Source: Streptomyces tailanensis (GTDB lineage Bacteria > Actinomycetota > Actinomycetes > Streptomycetales > Streptomycetaceae). From it: a stretch of 56,697 bases of DNA. A model generated the notes under the pieces. That model was given only the letters and a program-made list of their open reading frames with translations. It ran no database searches and was not told the origin of the DNA. Position numbers and translations under genes: made by a program. The DNA lies in contig NZ_VTHJ01000012.1 of NCBI RefSeq assembly GCF_008386495.1, positions 14,815 through 71,511 on the forward strand. The letters are read 5' to 3'. Shown piece after piece: positions 16,372 through 23,817 of this stretch. Numbering within the stretch: the stretch's first letter is position 1; every line of letters begins with the position of its first letter.

Positions 16372-17133
16372 ATGCCGGGAGGCAGGCTCACCCAGCAGGA
16401 ACGCCGGCAGATCGCGCTGGGGGTGGCCGACGGGCTCGCCTACGCGGAGATCGCCAGACGTCTCGACCGCCCCACCTCGACCATCACGCGGGAGGTGATG
16501 CGCAACGGCGGCCCCGCCGACTACCGCGCCGACCTGGCCCACCGCGCCACCGAACGCCGCACCCGCCGGCGCGGGCAGGCAGCGCCCCGAGGGCCGCAGG
16601 CGCCCGTGCAGGCCGACGGGCGTGACTCCGAGGCCGTGCGTGAGTACGAGGACACGTTCGCGACCCTCTTCATGCAGCAGGGCCTGCCCAAGATGACGGC
16701 CCGGGTGCTGGCGGCCCTCTACACCACCGACGCGGGCAGCCTCACCGCGTCCGCACTCGTCCAGCGCCTCCAGGTCAGCCCGGGGTCCGTCTCCAAGGCG
16801 GTCACGTTCCTGGAGGGCAAGGGCCTCATCCGCAGGGAACGCGACGAACGCCGCCGCGAGCGCTACGTCGTCGACGACGACGTCTGGTACCAGGGGATGG
16901 TCGCCAGCGCCCGGGCCCACGCCCAACTCGTCGAGACCGCACGGCAGGGCGTCGGCATCCTCGGCCCCGGCACCCCGGCCGCCATCCGCCTCGAAAACAT
17001 CGCCCGTTTCGTCGACTTCGTCGGCGAGAGCCTCATCCGCGCCGCCGAGCAGGCCCGCGAGGTCCTCTACACGAAACCGGAAGCGACCTCGGGCGACACC
17101 GGCACCGCCGCGCCAAGCCCGGATCGCGGATAG
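16372..17133 (+). CDS. GbsR/MarR family regulator with an N-terminal IS30-type HTH
   Basis: Of 253 residues, about 1-65 (RLTQQERRQIALGVADGLAY, AEIARRLDRPTSTITREVMRNGG) match the HTH_38 domain found at the N-terminus of IS30 transposases. Residues about 88-215 form a winged helix of GbsR/MarR type (MTARVLAALYTTDAGSLTAS, LQVSPGSVSKAVTFLEGKGL, IRRERDERRRERYV). No catalytic DDE region is present, so this is a regulator that captured a transposase HTH, giving two DNA-binding modules. It probably controls itself and the divergent DUF4097 gene through the CGTTGCAA sites. Confidence 0.85.
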   Translation: MPGGRLTQQERRQIALGVADGLAYAEIARRLDRPTSTITREVMRNGGPADYRADLAHRATERRTRRRGQAAPRGPQAPVQADGRDSEAVREYEDTFATLFMQQGLPKMTARVLAALYTTDAGSLTASALVQRLQVSPGSVSKAVTFLEGKGLIRRERDERRRERYVVDDDVWYQGMVASARAHAQLVETARQGVGILGPGTPAAIRLENIARFVDFVGESLIRAAEQAREVLYTKPEATSGDTGTAAPSPDRG

Positions 17134-17158
17134 GCGGCCGCCCTGGCCAAAGGGGCAG

Positions 17159-17914
17159 TCACCGGGTGTGGAAGATCCGGTCGCCGTACTCCCGCATCAC
17201 CCGGTCGTTCCAGTCGAGGCCGCCGTCGACGTTCCCCGAGCGCAGCAGCGGCGGTTCGACGCCCCGGTCGGCGAGGGAGGCGGCGGCGGTGGCCATGACC
17301 GCCTGGAGGAGGGCCGAGGTGACGACGGTGGAGGCGGGGGCGAAGGGAGCCGGGACGGCGTCGTGGGTGAGTTCCGCGTCGCCGACCGCGATCTTGGAGT
17401 CGAGGACGAGGTCGCAGTGGTCCTTGAGGAAGGTGCCGGAGGAGTGGCGGGACTCCGTCTCCGTGGCGTACGCGACGGAGGTGACGCCGATGACCCGTAC
17501 GCCCCGCTCGCGGGCGTGCGCGGCCATCTCCACGGGGAGGGCGTTGCGGCCGGAGAGGGAGACGACGATCAGGAGGTCGCCGGAGCGCAGGGGGCTCGTG
17601 TCGAGCACGGCGCTCGCCAGGCCGTCGACCCGTTCCAGGGCGGAGCCGAGCGTCGCGGGTGTCACGTCGACGCCCACGACGCCGGGTACGGCCAGCAGGT
17701 TCATCAGCGCGAGGCCGCCGGCGCGGTAGACGAGATCCTGTGCGGCGAGGGAGGAGTGCCCGGCGCCGAACGCGAACAGCCGCCCGCCGTCGACGACGGT
17801 GTCCGCGACGAGCTTCCCAGCGGCGGCGACCGCCTCACCCTCCTCGTCCCGCACCCGCTCCAACAGCCCGATCGCCGCGTCCAGGAACCGCCGAGCCGGT
17901 GCGTCGTCGCTCAT
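17159..17914 (-). CDS. SIS domain sugar isomerase-like protein
   Basis: The 251-residue protein has a SIS fold with phosphosugar-binding segments FAFGAGHSSLAAQDLVYRAGG (about 45-65) and VVSLSGRNALPVEMA (about 118-132), and a late HxxE/D region DAELTHDAVPAPFAP. The family (SCO4393-like, sugar isomerase domain-containing) is close to GmhA/GlmS isomerase modules; the substrate is unproven. The ATG at 17914 has a DasR-type operator about 50 bases upstream, which points to amino-sugar phosphate metabolism. Confidence 0.88.
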   Translation of the reverse strand: MSDDAPARRFLDAAIGLLERVRDEEGEAVAAAGKLVADTVVDGGRLFAFGAGHSSLAAQDLVYRAGGLALMNLLAVPGVVGVDVTPATLGSALERVDGLASAVLDTSPLRSGDLLIVVSLSGRNALPVEMAAHARERGVRVIGVTSVAYATETESRHSSGTFLKDHCDLVLDSKIAVGDAELTHDAVPAPFAPASTVVTSALLQAVMATAAASLADRGVEPPLLRSGNVDGGLDWNDRVMREYGDRIFHTR

Positions 17915-17962
17915 GCGTGAACCCTTCGTCCATTGTTGCCCAGCGCTGCCGTGGATCACGTT

Positions 17963-17978
17963 AGTGGTCTGGACCAGT
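17963..17978. promoter_or_regulatory. DasR-type operator (dre)
   Basis: AGTGGTCTGGACCAGT differs from the palindromic DasR consensus AGTGGTCTAGACCACT at only two positions. It sits about 50 bases upstream of the SIS gene start, within its likely promoter. DasR is the GntR regulator of N-acetylglucosamine uptake and metabolism in Streptomyces. Confidence 0.75.
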
Positions 17979-17979
17979 G

Positions 17980-18350
17980 GGGTGTCAATGGGGCCGCGCC
18001 CCGTCAGGGGCGCGGGGCTGTGCCGATTTGCGGCTCCGCCGCGCGGGCGCGACAAGCCCCCACTCACCCGCACCCGCCAACGAACCGATCCGACCGAGCT
18101 CGAACGCGCCGCGGGGTCGAAGGGGCGGCAGCCCTGGATGGGGGTCCCCCGCCCGAGCGAAGCCGGGAGTGGGGGGAGGGACGGGTAGGGGCGGAGGGGG
18201 CGAAAACCCGCCTCGCACGGCCGTCGTAACGCCGCCGTTTCACCGCAACGGCACGCTTGTCAGTCGGATGCGCAAGAATTGAGTCCAGGGCCAGCGCAAG
18301 CCGGTGGGCCAAATCGGAAGCCTCCGGCTGAATCTCATCGAGGGGCACGT
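17980..18350. repeat. Intergenic repeats: R2 copy b and a degenerate R1-like unit
   Basis: The 18000 area holds GCGCCCCGTCAGGGGCGC (a tight hairpin) followed by GCGGCTCCGCCGCG and CACCCGCACCCGCC, an R2 unit. At 18130-18186 TGGGGGTCCCCCGCCCGAGCGAAGCCGGGAGTGGGGGG-like sequence is a diverged internal part of the R1 element. The remaining bases to the dmdR1 start show nothing I can name; no iron box is evident. Confidence 0.6.
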
Positions 18351-19043
18351 ATGTCCGGACTGATCGACACGACGGAGATGTATCTCCGCACCATCCTCGA
18401 GCTGGAGGAGGAAGGCGTGGTCCCCATGCGCGCCCGGATCGCCGAACGGCTCGACCAGAGCGGTCCCACGGTGAGCCAGACGGTCGCGCGCATGGAGCGC
18501 GACGGCCTCGTGTCGGTCGCCCCGGACCGCCACCTGGAGTTCACCGAGGAGGGCCGCCGCCTCGCGACCCGCGTGATGCGCAAGCATCGCCTCGCGGAGT
18601 GCCTCCTCGTCGACGTGATCGGCCTGGAGTGGGAGCAGGTCCACGCGGAGGCGTGCCGCTGGGAGCACGTGATGAGCGAGGCCGTCGAGCGCCGCGTGCT
18701 CGAACTGCTGCGCCACCCCACCGAGTCGCCGTACGGCAACCCGATCCCGGGCCTGGAGGAGCTGGGCGAGAAGGACGGCGCGGACCCGTTCCTGGACGAG
18801 GGCATGGTGTCGCTGGCGGACCTCGACCCGGGCACGGAGGGCAAGACCGTCGTCGTACGCCGTATCGGCGAGCCCATCCAGACGGACGCCCAGCTGATGT
18901 ACACGCTGCGGCGGGCGGGCGTGCAGCCCGGCTCCGTGGTGAGCGTGACGGAGGCGGCGGGCGGCGTCCTCGTGGGCAGCGGCGGCGAGGCCGCGGAACT
19001 GGAGGCAGACGTCGCCTCCCACGTCTTCGTCGCCAAGCGCTGA
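18351..19043 (+). CDS. dmdR1: DtxR/IdeR family iron-dependent repressor DmdR1
   Basis: This 230-residue protein has a DtxR winged helix (1-65, MSGLIDTTEMYLRTILELEE, SGPTVSQTVARMERDGLV), a dimerisation/metal domain with the ligand pattern KHRLAE then HAEACRWEH (Cys, Glu and His of the primary site), and a C-terminal SH3-like domain with the Pro-rich linker. It would bind iron boxes with Fe2+ and repress siderophore genes. The neighbour SIS gene and my memory of SCO4394 support the name DmdR1, though a paralogue (DmdR2) exists in other species. Long antisense frames cover the gene, as described for adm in S. coelicolor. Confidence 0.9.
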   Translation: MSGLIDTTEMYLRTILELEEEGVVPMRARIAERLDQSGPTVSQTVARMERDGLVSVAPDRHLEFTEEGRRLATRVMRKHRLAECLLVDVIGLEWEQVHAEACRWEHVMSEAVERRVLELLRHPTESPYGNPIPGLEELGEKDGADPFLDEGMVSLADLDPGTEGKTVVVRRIGEPIQTDAQLMYTLRRAGVQPGSVVSVTEAAGGVLVGSGGEAAELEADVASHVFVAKR

Positions 19044-19699
19044 GCCAGGCGCCGATCTCCACCGGCGGACGCCGCCCGAACTGCACGCGGGCTCCGCCGA
19101 ATTCAGTGCGCCGAATCGCAGCGCTCGCGCCGTTCGCGTGCGAGGCTTGCGCGTGAGGCATATGACCTGAGGGGCTCTTGGCCGCCCGAGACGGAGGTCT
19201 CGCGGCGGTAGGGGAGGGGGCGGGGCGGATGTGCCGTGGACATGAGGGCCGGGGACATGAGGAGGGCCCCGGCGCCGTGTGGCGCCGGGGCCTGTCCTCC
19301 CCTGTGCTGACCCGGAGCCCCGAGCTCCCAGGGTCATCCCCCTCGGACCGATTTCCCCGAGTGGTCCGCCTCCCGTTGAAGATCTCCCCTCGGCGGCGGC
19401 GTGCAATCCCTGAGGGGGGTCACTCGAACGAGGGGTGTTGTCGCCGAGAACGGCATCTCCGAATATGTGTTCGATAACGTGTGGGGCGTGTCGTCGGATG
19501 GGACGTGGCGTCGCGTGCCCCGCCCCGACTGACGCGCACATCCCATACACGTGCCGATCGACGGGCACGCTGTAACAACAGGCGCGGGGGCAGCAGTAGA
19601 ACAGCGGTACGGCAGCGGTCAGGACGAGTGGACCGACCGGCTCGAAGCGGGAGCGAGAGACGGGAGCGAGCGGTCCGAGCGGAAGTGTGGGGGGTGCCA
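19044..19699. other. Gene-free stretch between dmdR1 and the hydrolase gene
   Basis: It contains the terminator listed separately. Around 19440-19480 there is a clearly less GC-rich stretch (CGAATATGTGTTCGATAACG) that may hold the hydrolase promoter. A frame open from 19481 would extend the hydrolase N-terminus but has no family similarity. Confidence 0.5.
19265..19292 (+). terminator. Hairpin terminator downstream of dmdR1
   Basis: GGCCCCGGCGCC pairs perfectly with GGCGCCGGGGCC around a GTGT tetraloop, followed by TGTCCTCCCCTGTG. It lies about 220 bases after the dmdR1 stop. Confidence 0.75.
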
Positions 19700-20617
19700 A
19701 TGGTGCGGCGCATCGACGTGACCGGAGCGGGCGGCGTAAGTCTCGCTGCCTGGGAGTACGGCGACCCGCCCAAGACCGGGGACAAGGCCGGGGACAAGGC
19801 CGGGGACAAGACTGGGGACAGGGCGCAGGACGAGCTCGGCGAGAACCCGCCGCGGCCGGGCGTGCTGTTACTGCACGGCCTCATGGGCCGCGCCTCGCAC
19901 TGGGCACCCACCGCCCGCTGGCTCTCCGAGCGGCACCGCGCCGTCGCGCTCGACCAGCGCGGCCACGGCCGGAGCGAGAAGCCCGAGCAGGCCGCGTACA
20001 CCCGTGAGGCCTACGTCGAGGACGCCGAGGCCGCCGTCGAACAGCTCGGCCTCGCCCCCGTCGTCCTCATCGGCCACGCCATGGGCGCGCTGACCGCGTG
20101 GCAACTGGCCGCCAAACGCCCGGACCTGGTGCGGGGTCTGGTCATCTGCGACATGCGGGCCTCGGCGCTGGGCGCCGCCTCGCAGCGCGAATGGGAGAGC
20201 TGGTTCAAGGCCTGGCCGCTGCCCTTCGCCACCCTCGCCGACGTCCGCAAGTGGTTCGGCGAGGACGATCCCTGGGTGGAGCGCCCGAACCCCTCCCGGG
20301 GCGAGTTCTACGCCGAGGTCATGCAGGAGAGCGCCGACGGCTGGCGGCCCGTCTTCGACCCCGAGCAGATGCTCACGACCCGCGAGACCTGGGTGTACGA
20401 CGCGCATTGGGAGGAGCTCACCCAGGTCCGGTGCCCCGCCCTCGTCGTCCGCGGCCTCGACGGCGAACTGGGCCGCGCCGAGTCCCAGGAAATGGTCCGC
20501 GTCCTGCCCCACGGCCAGTACGCCGAGGTGGCCGACGCCGGCCACCTCGTCCACTACGACCAGCCCGACGCCTGGCGCGCGGCGATAGAGCCGTTCCTGG
20601 ACGGCTTCACGCACTGA
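19700..20617 (+). CDS. Alpha/beta hydrolase fold protein lacking the nucleophile serine
   Basis: This 305-residue protein has the oxyanion region LLLHGLMGRASHW, the DQRGHGRS loop, and a C-terminal AGHLVHYDQPDAW histidine. The nucleophile elbow reads G-H-A-M-G with Ala127 where hydrolases have serine, so classical hydrolysis is not expected. A tandem GDKAGDKAGDKTGD segment (12-nt repeats GGGGACAAGGCC at 19779-19818) lengthens the loop before the first core strand. I start at the ATG at 19700 (MVRRIDVTGAGG), the first codon that aligns to the fold. Function unknown. Confidence 0.82.
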   Translation: MVRRIDVTGAGGVSLAAWEYGDPPKTGDKAGDKAGDKTGDRAQDELGENPPRPGVLLLHGLMGRASHWAPTARWLSERHRAVALDQRGHGRSEKPEQAAYTREAYVEDAEAAVEQLGLAPVVLIGHAMGALTAWQLAAKRPDLVRGLVICDMRASALGAASQREWESWFKAWPLPFATLADVRKWFGEDDPWVERPNPSRGEFYAEVMQESADGWRPVFDPEQMLTTRETWVYDAHWEELTQVRCPALVVRGLDGELGRAESQEMVRVLPHGQYAEVADAGHLVHYDQPDAWRAAIEPFLDGFTH

Positions 20618-20649
20618 CCGCCCGCACCCCCGTCGGCACTCGGCGACTG

Positions 20650-20997
20650 GCAGTTCCGTCCCAGTCGCACGCCGCCCGCACCCCGTGAAGATGGAGATCC
20701 AGGCGAGGCCGAGCACCTCGGGCAGGGCACCCAGTCGCCGAGCAGCGCGGTGGGTCAGGGCGGTGACGAGCGTGGCGTACGGCAGGGCGCGGCGAGGCGG
20801 GGGCGACGACAGTCGACGACGAGCTTGTGCTGGGCGCCCGCGAGGTCGAGGACGTCCAGCAGTTGAGCGGCCCACCTGTCGACCTCGGCGCCGGGCAGCC
20901 CGCGCAACCGCCCCGTATAGGAGAGGAGTTCACGCCCCGTCAGCCATTCGAAGAGCCGCAACCCCTCCTGCGGGACACCGATCCGTGCACCACTCAT
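20650..20997 (-). pseudogene. Eroded ABC transporter remnant (ATPase plus permease scraps)
   Basis: The minus-strand frame MSGARIGVPQEGLRLFEWLT, GRELLSYTGRLRGLPGAEVD and LLDVLDLAGAQHKLVVD is the helical region of an ABC ATPase just after the Q-loop. Walker A is absent upstream, and the signature and Walker B motifs are absent downstream. A second frame (about 20665-20790, LPYATLVTALTHRAARRLGA, LPEVLGLAWISIF) looks like a permease helix. A deletion joining the two genes would explain this. Confidence 0.55.
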
Positions 20998-21016
20998 GTC
21001 GGGTGCTTCTTCCGGT

Positions 21017-21096
21017 CAAGGGTGCCCCCAGTTTCCCTGGGAGCGCGGGGAACTGCGCGAGCAACCACAACCCACCCGCAGCCGCGAAACCGACCG
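21017..21096. repeat. GC-rich intergenic repeat (family R2), copy c
   Basis: GGGAGCGCGGGGAACTGCGCGAGCAACCACAACCCACCCGCAGCCG-like sequence is the reverse complement of the first unit at 23.56 kb. It sits between the ABC remnant and the prim-pol gene end. Confidence 0.6.
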
Positions 21097-21115
21097 AAGC
21101 ACCCCACCCGGAGCG

Positions 21116-21799
21116 CTACCGGCGCCCATCCCTACCGCACGCATACGCAAGCGGCGAGATCAATTCCTCCGCATCCGGCAGCCACCGATTCGCGGGCGTG
21201 GGCCGCCGGGCCCACTGCACGGCCCCGCGCGACCCGTACCGCGTCGGCGGAGCCGCCACGTACTCGCCCTCACCCAACGCCTTGAGGTCGAGCGCGAGTG
21301 GCGACCAGCCCAACTTCCGTACCAGATCAGGCACCTTGACCGACGCGCCCGGCAGCACGAAGAACTGCATACGGCGGTCCGGCGTCCAGGTCACCGGCCC
21401 GAGCGTCAGATCCATACGCTCCATGCGGGCCAGCGCCAGCAGCCCCGCGGTCTCGGGAACATCGATCGTGTCGAACGTGCGCCCCGTCGGCAGCAGGATC
21501 GACGCGGTCGGCTGCTTGGACCAGAGACGGCGTGCGACGGTCGCACTGCCTGTCGCCTGGGACGCCCAGTCCTCGCGCGCCGGGTGCGCGCCGGGGGTGG
21601 CACACGCGGCATTGCCGCAGGAGCAGTGCTGCACCCCGTCGACGGCTTCCAGCCAGGTGCCGGGAAACACGTCCCAGTGGCGTTCTTCGGCGTATCGAAC
21701 GGCGGTGTCCAGCAGCGTTTCACCACGCTGCTTCGGGATGTGGGCAGCTTCAGGGCCCGCGATGGTCTCTTCCACGATGAACACAACTCTAGCGGTCAT
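21116..21799 (-). CDS. Bifunctional DNA primase/polymerase (prim-pol) domain protein
   Basis: The 227-residue protein begins with a helix and then TLLDTAVRYAEERHWDVFPG, CSCGNAACATPGAHP, and FDTIDVPETAGLLALARM. This is the order of the archaeo-eukaryotic-type prim-pol domain found in mobile elements and as single genes in Streptomyces, with the D-x-x-D motif in FDTIDVP. No helicase domain is attached. The C-terminal part (GEGEYVAAPPTRYGSRGAVQW) matches the nucleotide-binding segment of the family. Whether it primes DNA synthesis in vivo is unknown. Confidence 0.8.
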   Translation of the reverse strand: MTARVVFIVEETIAGPEAAHIPKQRGETLLDTAVRYAEERHWDVFPGTWLEAVDGVQHCSCGNAACATPGAHPAREDWASQATGSATVARRLWSKQPTASILLPTGRTFDTIDVPETAGLLALARMERMDLTLGPVTWTPDRRMQFFVLPGASVKVPDLVRKLGWSPLALDLKALGEGEYVAAPPTRYGSRGAVQWARRPTPANRWLPDAEELISPLAYACGRDGRR

Positions 21800-22116
21800 C
21801 AGGGGTTACGGAAGTCACATGCGCGGGGGAGAGCATCGTCAACGGAGCCGGGGCGCATGGGTGCATGTGCGGGGGCGCGCGGGAGGGATCACGGAATGAG
21901 CCGGGTAGCCACGTGTGGGGTACAGCATGCGTGTTTACCCCGGCAATCCTGGCATGTCTCGCATCTTCGGTATGTCGGCGGGGCATTGATCTTCGAGGCC
22001 GGATCCTTTCGATACGCGGGTACGCGCTTTCGGTACCCGCGTGTCACGCGATTCGGCCGCTGAAGACACGTCAACTCGGTGCGTGGGCAAGGCACCACAG
22101 CCACAGGGGGTACGCC
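21800..22116. other. Regulatory gap with a 10-bp inverted repeat upstream of the NsdA-like gene
   Basis: ACGCGGGTAC (22014-22023) pairs with GTACCCGCGT (22033-22042), extendable to 13 bp with one wobble, about 75-100 bases before the NsdA-like start. It could be an operator or attenuator. No gene is seen. Confidence 0.5.
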
Positions 22117-23499
22117 ATGGCCGCAAGGCCGCTCGTCGCCAGGCAGCCGAACGAACGACTGCAGGCGCTCATCCAGGAAGCGGGCTGCTCGAACGCGGGG
22201 CTCGCCCGGCGGGTCAACATGTGCGGCGCGGAACACGGACTCGACCTGCGCTACGACAAGACGTCCGTCGCGCGCTGGTTGCGTGGACAGCAGCCGCGGG
22301 GCCGGGCGCCCGCGATCATCGCCGAGGCGCTGGGCCGCAAACTGGGCCGTACGGTCACGATCGACGAGATCGGCATGGCCAACGGCAAGAACCTCGCGTC
22401 CGGTGTCGGTCTCCAGTTCTCGCCGACGGTACTGGGGGCGATCGAGCAGGTCTGCGAGCTGTGGCGCAGCGATGTGGGGCGGCGGGACTTCCTCTCGGGG
22501 TCGTCCGTCGCCGCCTCCGCGCTCGTCGAGCCCAGCCGCGACTGGCTGATCTCCGGGCCGGACCCCCAGGTGGCGCGTTCGGCGGGGCCCCGGGTGGGGC
22601 TGCCCGACGTGGCGGCCGTACGCGCGATGACCCAGGCGCTCGTCGACCTCGACCACCAGTACGGCAGTGGGCATGTACGGCCGGTCGTCGTGCACTATCT
22701 CAACAGCGTCGTGTCCGGGCTGCTGGCCGGGTCGTACCGGGAGGCGGTGGGGCGGGAGCTGTTCGCCGCGGTCGCCCGGCTGACCGAGCTCGCCGGGTAC
22801 ATGGCCGTCGACACCGGGCAGCCCGGGCTCGCCCAGCGCTACTACATCCAGGCGCTCCGGCTCGCGCAGGCCGCGGGCGACCGCGCGTACGGCGGGTATG
22901 TGCTCGCCGCGTCCATGAGCCACCTCGCGGCGCAGCTCGGAAACCCGCGCGAGATCTCGCAGCTGGCGCGCGCGGCGCAGGAAGGGGCGCGGGGGCGGGC
23001 GACCCCGCGTGCGGAGTCCATGTTCTACGCCGCGGAGGCGCGCGGGCATGCGCTGATGGGCGACGCGCGCGCCGCGCAGGACGCGGCGGGGCGGGCCGTG
23101 GAGGCGCTGGAGGCGGCGGAACCGGCGTCCGGGGACGACCCGGCGTGGATCAAGCACTTCGACGAGGCCTATCTGGCCGACGAGCTGGCGCACTGCCACC
23201 GGGATCTCGGGCAGGCGGTGGCTGCGGCCCGGCGGGCCGAGGAGTCGCTGGCCAAGCATCCCGAGTCGCGGGCCCGGCGGCGGGCGATCGGCTACGTGCT
23301 GCTCGCCACGGCGCAGGTCCAGCAGAGGGAGGTCGAGCAGGCCTGCGCGACGGGGATGAAGGCCGTGGAGCTGCTGGGGTCGCTTCGGTCGAATCGGGGG
23401 GCCGAGTACCTGGAGGACTTCCAGCAGCGGTTGGAGCCGTTCGGGGAGGAGGCGGTGGTCAGGGAGTTCGGGGCGCGGATGGATCTGCAGGCGGCGTAG
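22117..23499 (+). CDS. NsdA-like regulatory protein with HTH and TPR-like repeats
   Basis: This 460-residue protein begins MAARPLVARQPNERLQALIQ. It has an HTH-like N-terminus (about 10-90: SNAGLARRVNMCGAEHGLDL, TSVARWLRGQQPRGRAPAII) and a C-terminal array of tetratricopeptide-like helices (about 180-440). This layout is that of NsdA and related Streptomyces proteins that repress sporulation and antibiotic production. The ATG at 22117 has AGGGGG upstream. No ligand or target is evident. Confidence 0.82.
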   Translation: MAARPLVARQPNERLQALIQEAGCSNAGLARRVNMCGAEHGLDLRYDKTSVARWLRGQQPRGRAPAIIAEALGRKLGRTVTIDEIGMANGKNLASGVGLQFSPTVLGAIEQVCELWRSDVGRRDFLSGSSVAASALVEPSRDWLISGPDPQVARSAGPRVGLPDVAAVRAMTQALVDLDHQYGSGHVRPVVVHYLNSVVSGLLAGSYREAVGRELFAAVARLTELAGYMAVDTGQPGLAQRYYIQALRLAQAAGDRAYGGYVLAASMSHLAAQLGNPREISQLARAAQEGARGRATPRAESMFYAAEARGHALMGDARAAQDAAGRAVEALEAAEPASGDDPAWIKHFDEAYLADELAHCHRDLGQAVAAARRAEESLAKHPESRARRRAIGYVLLATAQVQQREVEQACATGMKAVELLGSLRSNRGAEYLEDFQQRLEPFGEEAVVREFGARMDLQAA

Positions 23500-23817
23500 T
23501 CGCTCCGCTCGGGGCAGGGGGGCCTATTGGCTCGGGGGTGCCTGTTGTTTTGGCGGCTGCGGGTGGGTTGTGGCTGGTCGCGCAGTTCCCCGCGCCCCTG
23601 GGGGGGCGGGGTGGTTCGACGGCTGCGGGCGGTTCGTGGCTGGGCGCGCCCGCGCGGCGGAGCCGCACATCGCTGGGGTACCGCGCCCCTGAGGCGTGCG
23701 GGGCGTGGGTGGTGCGGCGCCCTGAGGGGTGCGGGCGCGGGTGGTGGCCTGCTTGTTACCAGGAACCGGTAGCGTGAGGCGTCGATTCCACAAGTTCCCC
23801 CATTCGTAGGAGTCCCG
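23500..23817. repeat. Two adjacent GC-rich R2 repeat units (copy d)
   Basis: GCGGCTGCGGGTGGGTTGTG followed by GGCTGGTCGCGCAGTTCCCC occurs first, then a related unit CGGCTGCGGGCGGTTCGTGG with GCGGCGGAGCCGC. Both lie in the gap between the NsdA-like gene and the next plus-strand gene. Apart from a GTAGGAG ribosome site near 23805 nothing else is visible. Confidence 0.6.

Noticed and set aside
19481..19699. N-terminal extension of the hydrolase from 19481
   Set aside because: The extra 73 residues are Arg-rich without fold similarity, and the ATG at 19700 aligns with the fold.
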